Source: SZUA-309 sp965233675 | Lineage (GTDB): Bacteria; Pseudomonadota; Gammaproteobacteria; Pseudomonadales; Azotimanducaceae | Length of the DNA: 64,000 nucleotides | Direction of reading: 5' to 3' | Assembly (NCBI GenBank): GCA_965233675.1 | Contig: OZ247498.1 | Location: forward strand, 1,736,001-1,800,000 | Translations under genes and position numbers: made by a program | Shown here: positions 1 through 9,334 of the stretch, piece after piece | How positions within the stretch are numbered: the stretch's first letter is position 1 | How the letters are laid out: each line of letters opens with the position of its first letter | The notes under the pieces: model-generated | The model's database searches: none | Told to the model about the DNA's origin: nothing | The model's input: the letters and a program-made list of their open reading frames with translations, nothing else

Positions 1-307
1 TCACCTGGTGGGAAAGACCCACGCCAAGTGTCAATCTGCCACCGATCGCATCAGCAGCCGTGGCCGCCTGCCCGGCCAGTACCATCGGGTGACGGGGGTA
101 GGTCGGGACGATGGCCGTACCCAGTTCCAGGTCCGGGACTGCAATACCGACCGCGGTCAGCACCGTCAGCGCATCAAACCCACCGGTCGGATGCTCGGCG
201 AGCCAGTAACTGGCAAAGCCGTCCGCCGCGGCGGTCCGTGCATCATCGATCACGCGCGGGACAGACGCCGACTGCACCAGACCCGTTCCGTTGATCCCTA
301 TCCGCAT
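1..307 (-). CDS. LLM-class (luciferase-like) F420-type oxidoreductase, N-terminal part only
   Basis: The frame opens with ATG at 305-307 on the minus strand and runs off the left edge without a stop, leaving 102 residues. The N-terminus (MRIGINGTG) and the later stretches ELGTAIVPTYPRHP and GGRLTLGVGLSHQ are typical of luciferase-like TIM-barrel oxidoreductases, in particular the subfamily usually annotated as F420-dependent. Members reduce or oxidise small substrates using F420H2 or a flavin. The substrate cannot be told from this fragment. The gene lies downstream of purL on the same strand, 47 bp away, but its function is unrelated to purines. Family assignment is good; the true cofactor (F420 or FMN) is inference. 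Confidence 0.8.
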   Translation of the reverse strand, partial: MRIGINGTGLVQSASVPRVIDDARTAAADGFASYWLAEHPTGGFDALTVLTAVGIAVPDLELGTAIVPTYPRHPMVLAGQAATAADAIGGRLTLGVGLSHQV

Positions 308-354
308 GTCACTTCCCCCATGTTACTTACCTGCTCAATTGGGGTTCTCTGAAT

Positions 355-3300
355 TCAGAGCGCCTGCCGGGCATTGCGGAACAGCCGCAACCAGGGACCA
401 TCTTCGTCTCCCCAGGCCGGGTCACGCCAGGCATTCTGCCAGACCCGGAACACCCGTTCGGGATGAGGCATCATAGCAAGCACCCGGCCGTCCGCGCCGA
501 GCACACCGGCCAGTCCGTTTGCCGCGCCATTCGGGTTCGCCGGATAACGCTCCGTCGGCTGGTGATGATTGTCCACATACTGGGCGGCGACCTGCCCGGA
601 CTCACGGAATCTGGCCACGGATGCCGCGTCGAGGAACTCCGCCCGGCCTTCTCCGTGGGCCACGGCCACGGGCAGCACACTGCCTGACATGCCATCCAGC
701 CAGGGAGAAGCCACCTCGTTGATTCTCACGAGCACCGTGCGTCCTTCGAACTGCTCGGATGCGTTGCGGACGAAGTGCGGCCAGTCATCCGCACCCGGGA
801 TCAGATCCGATAGATGGGCAAGCATCTGGCAACCGTTGCACACCCCCAGCACCAGACGATCCGCCTGGAAATAGCGGGCGAACGCGGTCTGGACCGCGTC
901 GTGAAAAAGAATGCTCTTGGCCCAGCCACCCCCGCCGCCGAGCACGTCGCCGTAGGAAAAACCGCCACAGGCGGCCAGGGCCGGGAAGTCGGCCAGTTCG
1001 GCCCGGCCATCCACCAGATCACTCATGTGCACGTCCACCGGCTGAAAACCGGCCCGTTCGAAAGCGGCCGCCATCTCGATCTGACCGTTCACCCCCTGCT
1101 CCCGAAGCACGGCGATGGCCGGCCGTGCCGTACCGATACTGAACGGCGCCGCCGGGTCGAAACTGAGATTACTGGAGAACCCGGGATCATCGGCGAGAAT
1201 CTGTTCAAACTCCTGGTCCGCGCAATCCGGATTGTCTCTCAGCCGCTGCATGCGGTAGCTGAGTTCCGCCCAGCGTTGCTGCAGCGCCCCTCGCTGTGCT
1301 TCGAACACCTTGTCTCCATTGTGCTCGATAACCACGGCCTCATCCTGTCTCGGCTGGCCGACCAGCCGATGCGGGATACCCTCGAGCAGGCGCCGCACCC
1401 TGTCCAGATCGGCTGCCCGCACTTCGATCACCGCGCCGAGTTCTTCGGCAAACAGTTCGCTGAGGAGGTCTTCATCCGCGCAGACGATGTCGAGGCCTTT
1501 GCGTCCGGCAAACGCCATCTCGAGCAGAGTCACCAGCACGCCGCCATCGGAGCGGTCATGATAGGCCAGCAGAAGACCCTCGCTCTGCAGGGTCTGAACC
1601 GCATTGAAAAAGCGGACAAAGCCTTCCGGATCATCCAGATCCGGTGCTTGTTCGCCCAGCTGCCCGTAAACCTGCGCCAGACAGCTGGCTCCCAACCGAT
1701 TCCGGCCGGCACCGAGATCCAGCAACAGCAGCCGTGTATCCGCTTCAGTGCCGATCACCGGCGTCAGCGTGCGGCGGGTATCGGATACCGGCGCGAAGGC
1801 GGAAACGATCAATGTCAGCGGCGATACCACTTCCTTGTCTTCCCAGCGCGTGCGCATGGACAGACTGTCTTTGCCCACCGGAATCGCAATCCCCAGCGCC
1901 GGACAGAGCTCCATGCCCACCGCGCGCACGCCCTCGTACAGCGCCTGTTCTTCCGCATTCTCTCCCGTCGCCGCCATCCAGTTGGCGCTCAGGACGACTC
2001 GACGAAGCTCGGGGATGGCCGCCGCCGCCAGATTGGTCAGCGACTCGCCGACCGCCATTCGCGCGGAGGCGGCAGGGTTGAGCGTGGCCAGCGGCGAGCG
2101 CTCCCCCATGGCGAAGGCTTCGCCTTCATAGGTCTGGTAGCCGGCGAGGGTGACCGCCAGATCGGCCACCGGGACCTGATGGGGTCCGACCATCTGCTCC
2201 CTGGCCACCAGGCCGGTAATACTCCGATCGCCAATGGTGATGAGAAACTGTTTGCTGGCCACCGCCGGGAAACGCAATACCCGATCGATGGCATCCGCCA
2301 GATCGATCCCCTGGGTGTCAAACTTCGAACCGGCGATCGCCTGGGTTCGAAACCGACGTGTCATCTTCGGCGGCTTTCCGAACAGCACGGACAGCGGCAG
2401 ATCCACCGGCGCATTGTCGAACTGCGGATCCCGCACTTCCAGATGGGCCTCATCGGTCGCCTCTCCCACCACGGCGTAGGGACAGCGCTCCCTGGCACAG
2501 ATCGCTTCGAACGCTGAGAGGCGATCTTCACGAATGCCCAGCACATAGCGTTCCTGGGCTTCATTGCACCAGATTTCCAGCGGCGTCATGCCCGGATCCG
2601 CACTGGGTACCGCCCGGAGGTCAATGCGACCGCCCATACCGGCGTCCTTCACCAGCTCCGGCAGCGCGTTCGACAGTCCCCCCGCACCCACGTCGTGAAT
2701 GAGCAGCACCGGATTACCCGCGCCCATGGCCGCGCAGGCATCGATCACTTCCTGGCAACGCCGTTCCATCTCCGCGTTATCGCGTTGCACGGACGCGAAA
2801 TCCAGATCGGAGGAACTCTCGCCGCTGGACATACTGGACGCGGCACCGCCACCCAGACCGATCAGCATCGCTGGACCACCCAGCACGACAAGTCGCGTGC
2901 CCGGCGAAAAACTTTCTGCGTGCACGTGCCCGTCACGAACCGTACCCACGCCGCCGGCTATCATCACCGGCTTATGGTAGCCCCAGACTTTCTCAGTGCC
3001 GGCAGCTGCTGTGTCAGCCGCCATCTCGAAGGTTCGGAAATAGCCGTTCAGCGCCGGTCGGCCGTATTCGTTGTTGAATCCCGCCGCGCCGATGGGACCT
3101 TCGAGCATGATGGTCAGCGCATCCACCATCCGCTCAGGCTTGCCCGTGGAACGCTCCCAGGGCTGAGCGAAACCGGGCACATTGAGATGGGAAGTGGTGA
3201 AACCGGTGAGGCCGGCTTTCGGCTTGGAGCCCCGTCCGACGGCGCCTTCATCCCGTATTTCACCCCCTGAGCCGGTTGCCGCACCGGCGTAAGGGGCGAT

Positions 3301-4197
3301 GGCCGTCGGGTGATTGTGGGTCTCAACCTTCATCAGCACGTGCACGGGCTCTGCCACGTAGGTATACCGATGGGTATCCGGATCGAGCAGAAACTTCGGT
3401 ATGGTCGGCCCTTCGATCACCGCTGCATTGTCCGCATAAGCGGATAGCACCCCTTCCCCGTTGATATGGGCATGGGTATTGCGGATCATCGCGAACAGAC
3501 TGCGGGTCACCGACACACCGTCGATTTCCCAATCCGCATTGAATATCTTGTGCCGGCAGTGCTCCGAGTTCGCCTGGGCGAACATCATCAGCTCCACATC
3601 GGTGGGATCCCGGTCGAGCGCCAGATAAGCGGCCACGAGATAGTCGATCTCATCGTCGGAGAGGGCCAGCCCGAGCGCTGCGTTAGCCTGGTCGAGAGAC
3701 GCACGACCACCCGCCAGCACGCCGACAGTGGCGAGCGGCTGTGGTGCGAGGGTGTCGAATACCGAATCGAACTCTCCATCGGTAATCACCCGCTCAGTCA
3801 TCCGGTCGTGGACATGAGCCAGTACGACCGGCACATCGGCATTCCCTTCCACAAACCAGCGCACGCCGCGCTCGACCCTGAGCACTTTGTTCAGGCCACA
3901 GATGGAAAAAATGTCCGTCGCCTTGCTCGACCACGGTGAAATCGTACCGAGACGCGGCACCACCACTCCCACTTCGCGACCGGCCTTTTCAGGCAAACCC
4001 GCCTGGGGACCATAGCGCAGAAGCGCCTGCGCCCGTTCCTGCTCCGCCGGGGTAAGTGGGGCAGACAGGCAGAGCAGGTGCACGAACTCGGCATAGAGTC
4101 CGTCGAGGCCGCCGGCCACTGGACCCATCTGGTCGCGGCGTTTGTCGAGGCTGAATTTCGAACAGGCCGGTTGCCCTTGAAGAATCAATACGTCCAT
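355..4197 (-). CDS. purL: Phosphoribosylformylglycinamidine synthase, single-chain
   Basis: PurL converts FGAR, ATP and glutamine into FGAM in the fourth step of de novo purine synthesis. At 1280 residues it is the large fused proteobacterial type (about 1295 in E. coli), with synthetase and glutaminase on one chain. The synthetase part carries FAQANSEHCRHKIFNADW and the glycine-rich DVGAGGLSNALPELV. The C-terminal class I glutaminase has its nucleophile in GVCNGCQM (Cys1120) and the His/Glu pair in MPHPERVF (His1245, Glu1247). The start is 6 bp after the tadA stop, so it is probably the last gene of a guaB-guaA-tadA-purL transcription unit. Confidence 0.98.
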   Translation of the reverse strand: MDVLILQGQPACSKFSLDKRRDQMGPVAGGLDGLYAEFVHLLCLSAPLTPAEQERAQALLRYGPQAGLPEKAGREVGVVVPRLGTISPWSSKATDIFSICGLNKVLRVERGVRWFVEGNADVPVVLAHVHDRMTERVITDGEFDSVFDTLAPQPLATVGVLAGGRASLDQANAALGLALSDDEIDYLVAAYLALDRDPTDVELMMFAQANSEHCRHKIFNADWEIDGVSVTRSLFAMIRNTHAHINGEGVLSAYADNAAVIEGPTIPKFLLDPDTHRYTYVAEPVHVLMKVETHNHPTAIAPYAGAATGSGGEIRDEGAVGRGSKPKAGLTGFTTSHLNVPGFAQPWERSTGKPERMVDALTIMLEGPIGAAGFNNEYGRPALNGYFRTFEMAADTAAAGTEKVWGYHKPVMIAGGVGTVRDGHVHAESFSPGTRLVVLGGPAMLIGLGGGAASSMSSGESSSDLDFASVQRDNAEMERRCQEVIDACAAMGAGNPVLLIHDVGAGGLSNALPELVKDAGMGGRIDLRAVPSADPGMTPLEIWCNEAQERYVLGIREDRLSAFEAICARERCPYAVVGEATDEAHLEVRDPQFDNAPVDLPLSVLFGKPPKMTRRFRTQAIAGSKFDTQGIDLADAIDRVLRFPAVASKQFLITIGDRSITGLVAREQMVGPHQVPVADLAVTLAGYQTYEGEAFAMGERSPLATLNPAASARMAVGESLTNLAAAAIPELRRVVLSANWMAATGENAEEQALYEGVRAVGMELCPALGIAIPVGKDSLSMRTRWEDKEVVSPLTLIVSAFAPVSDTRRTLTPVIGTEADTRLLLLDLGAGRNRLGASCLAQVYGQLGEQAPDLDDPEGFVRFFNAVQTLQSEGLLLAYHDRSDGGVLVTLLEMAFAGRKGLDIVCADEDLLSELFAEELGAVIEVRAADLDRVRRLLEGIPHRLVGQPRQDEAVVIEHNGDKVFEAQRGALQQRWAELSYRMQRLRDNPDCADQEFEQILADDPGFSSNLSFDPAAPFSIGTARPAIAVLREQGVNGQIEMAAAFERAGFQPVDVHMSDLVDGRAELADFPALAACGGFSYGDVLGGGGGWAKSILFHDAVQTAFARYFQADRLVLGVCNGCQMLAHLSDLIPGADDWPHFVRNASEQFEGRTVLVRINEVASPWLDGMSGSVLPVAVAHGEGRAEFLDAASVARFRESGQVAAQYVDNHHQPTERYPANPNGAANGLAGVLGADGRVLAMMPHPERVFRVWQNAWRDPAWGDEDGPWLRLFRNARQAL

Positions 4198-4203
4198 TGG
4201 CTA

Positions 4204-4707
4204 TCAGCTTCCATCATCGCTATTTGTTCCGGCCCGTCGGGCATCAAAAAAACGGCTGAGCCTGTCCGCGCAGACATCCGCCAGCACGCCTTCCACGACG
4301 TCGAGTTTGTGATTGAGCCCATCCAGAATACCCACACCATTTCCAAGGCTACGGCTGACCAGTGCCCCGCCCTTCGGCTCGCGAGCGCCGAATACCACGG
4401 TCCCGACCCGGGCATGGATCAGGGCACCGGCACACATGGTGCAGGGTTCCACAGTCACATACAGGGTGGTGCCGGCCAGCCGGTAGTTGCCGAGACGGGC
4501 ACCGGCCTCGCGCAGCACATTTATCTCCGCATGAGCCGTCGGATCATGCGTGGCAATGGGCCGATTGCAGCCACGGGCCAGTTCACCATCGGGACCGACC
4601 AGCACGGCGCCCACGGGCACTTCTCCGAGGCGCTCCGCCTCATCGGCCATGGTGAGGGCCTCACCCATCCAGTATTCGTGATCCAAACCGAGGCCGGCCG
4701 ACGTCAT
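4204..4707 (-). CDS. tadA: tRNA-specific adenosine deaminase
   Basis: TadA deaminates A34 to inosine in tRNA-Arg(ACG). The 167-residue protein has the zinc deaminase signature: HAE (TAHAEINVL, with the catalytic Glu) and PCTMC supplying the two zinc cysteines. The ATG at 4705-4707 forms a 4-nt ATGA overlap with the guaA stop, which favours this start; a GTG 6 nt upstream (4713) would add two residues. It sits between guaA and purL and is translationally coupled to guaA. Length matches the family. Confidence 0.96.
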   Translation of the reverse strand: MTSAGLGLDHEYWMGEALTMADEAERLGEVPVGAVLVGPDGELARGCNRPIATHDPTAHAEINVLREAGARLGNYRLAGTTLYVTVEPCTMCAGALIHARVGTVVFGAREPKGGALVSRSLGNGVGILDGLNHKLDVVEGVLADVCADRLSRFFDARRAGTNSDDGS

Positions 4708-6275
4708 TCCCACTCGATGGTTGCTGGCGGCTTGCTGGACACGTCGTAGACCACCCGGGACACGCCGGTGATCTCGTTGATGATCCTGTTCGACACCCGT
4801 TCGATGAACTCATAAGGAAGATGGGCCCAGCGTGCCGTCATGAAATCAATCGTCTCCACCGCTCGCAGTGCAATCACGTCGGCGTAACGCCGGGCGTCAC
4901 CAACCACACCAACGGATTTTACCGGCAGGTAAACGGCGAACGCCTGGCTGACCCGGTCGTAGAGATCGGCGGCGCGAAGTTCTTCGATGAAGATGGCATC
5001 CGCCTCGCGCAACACGTCCGCCTTTTCTTTGCTGACCTCGCCGAGAATGCGAACGCCGAGTCCCGGTCCGGGAAACGGGTGCCGGAAGATGAGTGATTTC
5101 GGCAGACCGAGATGCAGACCGATATTGCGCACTTCGTCTTTGAACAGTTCACGCAGCGGTTCCACCAGCTTCAGGTGCATGCGTTCCGGCAGACCGCCAA
5201 CGTTGTGGTGGGATTTGATGACATGCGCCTTGCCGTGTTTGCTTGCGGCAGATTCGATCACATCCGGATAGATGGTGCCCTGAGCCAGCCAGGAAACGTC
5301 CTCGATCCGGTGCGCCTCCCGATCGAATACGTCTATGAAGGTATTCCCGATCGACTTCCGCTTCGCCTCCGGCTCATCGATCCCTGCGAGCTTGTTCAGG
5401 AATTCGTCTTCCGCAGCGACGGTGACCAGATTGAGGCTCAGCGCATTGGAGGGCGCGAAAGCCGCTTCCACTTCTTCCCGCTCATTTTTACGCAGGAGGC
5501 CATTATCGACGAATACACAGGTGAGCTGGTCACCAATGGCCCGGGACAGCAGCGCCGCAACCACGCTCGAATCCACACCGCCGGAAAGCCCGAGCACCAC
5601 CTTGTCCGAGCCCACAGTTTCCCGCACCTGAGCGATGGCATCCTCGACGATGTTGGCGGCTGTCCAGAGCCCTTCACAGCCACAGATCTGCCGCGCGAAG
5701 TAGCCGAGGATCTCCTCGCCCTGGCGGGTATGGGTCACCTCCGGATGAAACTGCACACCATAGAGACGACGCTCGGACCATTCCATGGCCGCGATAGGCG
5801 CGGATTCCGTGGCCGCGACCCGCGTGAACCCCGGCGGCAGGGTGACGACCTTGTCGCCATGACTCATCCAGACGGGTAACGCTCCACCCGCGCCGTCGTT
5901 CACCGGCGCAAGGAAGCTGTCGCTCTCCAGCACATCGATGACCGCGTGGCCGAATTCGTGCACCTGGGAACCCTGCACCTCGCCGCCAAGCTGTTGCGCC
6001 ATGGCCTGCATGCCATAGCAGATGCCCAGGACGGGAACGCCGAGATCGAACACCGCCTCCGGAATGCGCGGGGTATCGTCCACGGTGACCGTTTCCGGTC
6101 CACCGGAGAGAATCACGCCGCGCGGGGCGAATTCCGCGATGAAGTCCGCGGGGGCGTCATACGGATGGATCTCGCAGTACACGCCGGACTCGCGAACGCG
6201 GCGGGCGATGAGCTGAGTATATTGAGAACCAAAGTCGACGATCAGCAGACGCTGATCGTGAATGTTTACTGCCAT
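4704..6275 (-). CDS. guaA: GMP synthase (glutamine-hydrolysing)
   Basis: GuaA aminates XMP to GMP. The 523-residue protein has the class I amidotransferase domain first (LLIVDFGSQYTQLIARR, nucleophile Cys in GICYGMQAM, His/Glu in HPEVTHT), then the ATP pyrophosphatase domain with the PP-loop LGLSGGVDSSVVAALL, then the dimerisation domain ending in PPATIEWE, the standard GuaA C-terminus. It is 52 bp downstream of guaB, as in many proteobacteria, and overlaps tadA by 4 nt. Confidence 0.98.
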   Translation of the reverse strand: MAVNIHDQRLLIVDFGSQYTQLIARRVRESGVYCEIHPYDAPADFIAEFAPRGVILSGGPETVTVDDTPRIPEAVFDLGVPVLGICYGMQAMAQQLGGEVQGSQVHEFGHAVIDVLESDSFLAPVNDGAGGALPVWMSHGDKVVTLPPGFTRVAATESAPIAAMEWSERRLYGVQFHPEVTHTRQGEEILGYFARQICGCEGLWTAANIVEDAIAQVRETVGSDKVVLGLSGGVDSSVVAALLSRAIGDQLTCVFVDNGLLRKNEREEVEAAFAPSNALSLNLVTVAAEDEFLNKLAGIDEPEAKRKSIGNTFIDVFDREAHRIEDVSWLAQGTIYPDVIESAASKHGKAHVIKSHHNVGGLPERMHLKLVEPLRELFKDEVRNIGLHLGLPKSLIFRHPFPGPGLGVRILGEVSKEKADVLREADAIFIEELRAADLYDRVSQAFAVYLPVKSVGVVGDARRYADVIALRAVETIDFMTARWAHLPYEFIERVSNRIINEITGVSRVVYDVSSKPPATIEWE

Positions 6276-6327
6276 CTGTTCAAAGCCGGTTGAAGATCCG
6301 ATTGAGAGAACCGTTCCTGAGATCCTG

Positions 6328-7797
6328 TCAGCTCAGTGGGTAGTTCGGTGCTTCCTTGGTGATGGAAACATCATGCACGTGTGATTCAGACATGCTGGCC
6401 GCACTGACCCGGACGAATTCGGATCGGGTCTTGAGCGCCTCCACGTCTTCACAGCCCGTATAGCCCATGGACGCCCGCAATCCACCCATCAATTGATGGA
6501 CGATGGGACCAACCGGTCCACGATAGGCCACACGACCTTCCACCCCTTCCGGAACCAGTTTGCGGTGATCGCCTTCCGCTTCCTGGAAGTACCGGTCCGA
6601 GGAGCCGTTCGACTCGGACATGGCGCCCAGGGAGCCCATGCCTCGATAGGACTTGTAGGTTCGGCCCTGATAGAGCTCCACCTCTCCGGGGGCTTCATCG
6701 GTCCCTGCCAGCAGGCTGCCGAGCATCACCACGTTGGCGCCGGCGCTGATGGCTTTGGCAATGTCCCCGGAGTAACGCACCCCGCCGTCGGCGATGACGG
6801 GCACGCCCTCCTTGGCGGCGACTTCAGCCGCGCGGGAGACTGCCGTGATCTGCGGCACCCCGATGCCCGTCACTACACGGGTGGTGCAGATGGAGCCGGG
6901 TCCGATGCCGACCTTGACCGCATCCACCCCGGCGGACAGCAGGGCTCTGGCGCCGTCAGCAGTGGCCACATTGCCACCGATCACATTCAGGGCCGGATAG
7001 CGCTGCTTGATCCAGCTGATCCGGTCGAGGACCTTCTGACTGTGACCATGCGCGGTGTCCACGACCAGCACATCCACACCGGCCTCGACCAGGGCCGCGA
7101 CTCGATCGTCGGTATCCGGACTCGTGCCTACGCTCGCACCGACCCGAAGCTGGCCGTGGTTGTCCTTACAGGAAATGGGATAGGCCTGGGCCTTGTTGAT
7201 GTCCTTCACGGTGACCATACCGCGCAGCTCGAACTTGTCGTTCACCAGCAGCACTTTTTCGATTCTGTGCTCGTGCAGCAGACTCGTGATCTCGTCGAAG
7301 TCCGCTTCTTCGCCGGCGGTGACCAGTTGTTCTTTCGGCGTCATCACGTCCCGGACGAGGGCGTCCATGCGTCGCTCGAAGCGCACGTCACGGCCCGTGA
7401 CAATACCGACCAGGGCATCGCCTTCCACGACCGGCACCCCGGAAATCCTGTGCTCCAGGGTCAACTCGATCAGCTTGGCCACGGTCTCGTCCGGCCGGAT
7501 CGTGATCGGATCCCGGATGATGCCGCTCTCGTGCTTCTTCACCGCCCGCACTTCCCGGGCCTGAGCATCGATGGTCATGTTCTTGTGGACGATTCCGATC
7601 CCACCTTCCTGCGCCAGGGCTATGGCCAAGCGCGCCTCGGTCACCGTATCCATGGCCGAAGACATTACCGGGATGTTCAGGCGAATGTCTCGGGTCAGCC
7701 GGGTCTCGAGAGAGACTTCTGAGGGCAGAACGTTGGAATAGGCCGGGAGGAGGAGAACGTCGTCGAAAGTGAGCGCGTCATCTGCGATACGCAACAT
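6328..7797 (-). CDS. guaB: IMP dehydrogenase
   Basis: GuaB oxidises IMP to XMP with NAD+, the committed step to GMP. The 489-residue protein has the catalytic barrel interrupted near residues 90-200 by two CBS domains. The active-site loop GPGSICTTRVVTGIG carries the nucleophilic Cys. The flap motif (SYRGMGSLGAM) and a VAYRGPVG segment are present. The start ATG at 7797 follows a GCGGAG ribosome-binding site. A good sigma70-type promoter lies just upstream, so this is the promoter-proximal gene of the cluster. Confidence 0.98.
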   Translation of the reverse strand: MLRIADDALTFDDVLLLPAYSNVLPSEVSLETRLTRDIRLNIPVMSSAMDTVTEARLAIALAQEGGIGIVHKNMTIDAQAREVRAVKKHESGIIRDPITIRPDETVAKLIELTLEHRISGVPVVEGDALVGIVTGRDVRFERRMDALVRDVMTPKEQLVTAGEEADFDEITSLLHEHRIEKVLLVNDKFELRGMVTVKDINKAQAYPISCKDNHGQLRVGASVGTSPDTDDRVAALVEAGVDVLVVDTAHGHSQKVLDRISWIKQRYPALNVIGGNVATADGARALLSAGVDAVKVGIGPGSICTTRVVTGIGVPQITAVSRAAEVAAKEGVPVIADGGVRYSGDIAKAISAGANVVMLGSLLAGTDEAPGEVELYQGRTYKSYRGMGSLGAMSESNGSSDRYFQEAEGDHRKLVPEGVEGRVAYRGPVGPIVHQLMGGLRASMGYTGCEDVEALKTRSEFVRVSAASMSESHVHDVSITKEAPNYPLS

Positions 7798-7818
7798 TTG
7801 GGACTCCGCAAAACCGGC

Positions 7819-7848
7819 ATTTTACCGATGCAGTACCGCCGGTTGCAA
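7819..7848 (-). promoter_or_regulatory. Predicted sigma70-type promoter of guaB
   Basis: On the minus strand, TTGCAA (7843-7848) and TAAAAT (7819-7824) are separated by 18 bp. The -10 box matches 5 of 6 consensus positions and the -35 box 4 of 6. Transcription would start near 7812, giving a short leader of about 15 nt before the guaB ATG. I saw no clear PurR-type palindrome beside it. Confidence 0.55.
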
Positions 7849-7900
7849 TCCAGCGGGGCAAAAATCGGTTCTCTGCAGCAGACGGGACCACGATCTCGGG

Positions 7901-7906
7901 TAAAAT
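7901..7906 (+). promoter_or_regulatory. Possible -10 element immediately upstream of xseA
   Basis: TAAAAT lies only 6 bp before the xseA ATG and no purine-rich ribosome-binding site separates them. If it is a real -10 box, the transcript would be leaderless or nearly so. No convincing -35 is present, so this is weak. Confidence 0.25.
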
Positions 7907-7912
7907 CACCCC

Positions 7913-9319
7913 ATGTCTTCAGTCCCCTCCCCCGGCAGCGACCTCTCCCAGGCTGTGCTGAGCGTCAGCCAGCTCGCCCGACAGGCCAGAGTCCTCATCG
8001 AAGCGCACCTCGGCGACGTCAGCGTGGAGGGAGAACTGTCGAATTTCCGCCGGCCGGGCTCCGGCCACTGGTACTTCACGCTGAAAGACCAGGGCGCACA
8101 GATTCGCTGCGCCATGTTCGCCGGTCGCAACCGGGCGGTCCGGCTGAATGTCCAGGATGGGCTGCAGGTCCGGCTGACCGGGCGGGTGAGCCTCTATGAA
8201 CCGCGCGGCGACTTCCAGCTCATCGTCGACAGGCTCGAAGCCGCCGGAGAAGGCGCTCTGCGTGCAGCCTACGACGCCCTGAAAGCTAAACTGGACGCCG
8301 AAGGCCTCTTCTCCGAGGCCCGCAAACGCCCACTGCCTGAACACCCGGGTCACCTGACCATCATCTCCAGCCCTTCCGGGGCAGCGCTTCGGGACGTGCT
8401 GCACGTCATCGAACGCCGTTTTCCCGGGCTTGCTGTCACTCTGATTCCGAGCGCGGTCCAGGGCGACGGCGCGGAAGCGCAGCTCATCCGTGCCCTCGAA
8501 CGCGCCGCCGAGTTCCCGACGGACGTGGTCCTGCTCACCCGGGGCGGCGGTTCTCTCGAAGACCTGTGGTCGTTCAATCTGGAAAACGTGGCACGGGCGG
8601 TGGCCGCCTGCCCGCACCCGGTGGTGTCTGCCATCGGCCATCAGACGGATTTCGCCATGACGGATTTCGTGGCCGATGCGCGGGCGCCGACCCCGTCTGC
8701 CGCCGCAGAACTGATTACCCCGACCCGGACGGATCTGCTGACCGACGTAACCGGGCTCGAAGGCCGCCTGCTCCGGGCGATCAGACAGGAGATCCGCTAC
8801 CTCGATCAGTCGGTGAGCACCCTGGATGCCCGGCTGCTGGATCCGGCATCGCAGATTGCCCAGAAGATGATGCAGGTGGACGAACTGGAACAGAGACTGA
8901 GCCGCGCCGGGATCAGCGGTCGCAACGCGCACCGGAACCGACTGGATAGTGCCCGCCGCGCGCTCGGCCTGCTCGCACCCGCCCGGCAGATTGCCGAACA
9001 CGGCCAGCGGCTGACCGCACTTACCGAAAAACTGGCGGGTGCACAGAAGGTTCAGTCAGATGTCCGACAACGGGCCCTGGCCAGTGCGGCACGGGCGCTG
9101 ACCGCGGTGAGCCCCCTGAACACCCTGAGTCGCGGCTACGCCGTCCTCACGCACGCCGATCCGGGTACCGATGGCAGAAGGCGGCCTCTGACCACCGTCA
9201 CCGATACCCAACCAGGCGACGTCATTCAGGCATTGCTCGCCGACGGCAGTCTGAAACTCACCGTCAACGAGGTGGACGCCACCCCACCCCTCGCTGCGCC
9301 CGATCTGGATGAAGCGTAG
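7913..9319 (+). CDS. xseA: Exodeoxyribonuclease VII large subunit
   Basis: XseA is the catalytic subunit of exonuclease VII, which degrades single-stranded DNA to short oligonucleotides with XseB. The 468-residue protein starts with an OB-fold domain (FSVEGELSNFRRP-like region: VEGELSNFRRPGSGHWYFTLK), followed by the catalytic core with TRGGGSLEDLWSFN and AIGHQTDFAMTDFVADARAPTPSAAAE, then a long helical region and a C-terminal LSRGYAVL segment. All are family hallmarks. It is divergent from guaB. xseB is not in this window. Confidence 0.97.
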   Translation: MSSVPSPGSDLSQAVLSVSQLARQARVLIEAHLGDVSVEGELSNFRRPGSGHWYFTLKDQGAQIRCAMFAGRNRAVRLNVQDGLQVRLTGRVSLYEPRGDFQLIVDRLEAAGEGALRAAYDALKAKLDAEGLFSEARKRPLPEHPGHLTIISSPSGAALRDVLHVIERRFPGLAVTLIPSAVQGDGAEAQLIRALERAAEFPTDVVLLTRGGGSLEDLWSFNLENVARAVAACPHPVVSAIGHQTDFAMTDFVADARAPTPSAAAELITPTRTDLLTDVTGLEGRLLRAIRQEIRYLDQSVSTLDARLLDPASQIAQKMMQVDELEQRLSRAGISGRNAHRNRLDSARRALGLLAPARQIAEHGQRLTALTEKLAGAQKVQSDVRQRALASAARALTAVSPLNTLSRGYAVLTHADPGTDGRRRPLTTVTDTQPGDVIQALLADGSLKLTVNEVDATPPLAAPDLDEA

Positions 9320-9334
9320 AGGACCCTGCCGGAT

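Noticed and set aside
814..2517. A 567-codon open frame on the plus strand inside purL
   Set aside because: It is antisense to a fully conserved gene; long antisense frames are expected at this GC content and the translation shows no family motif.
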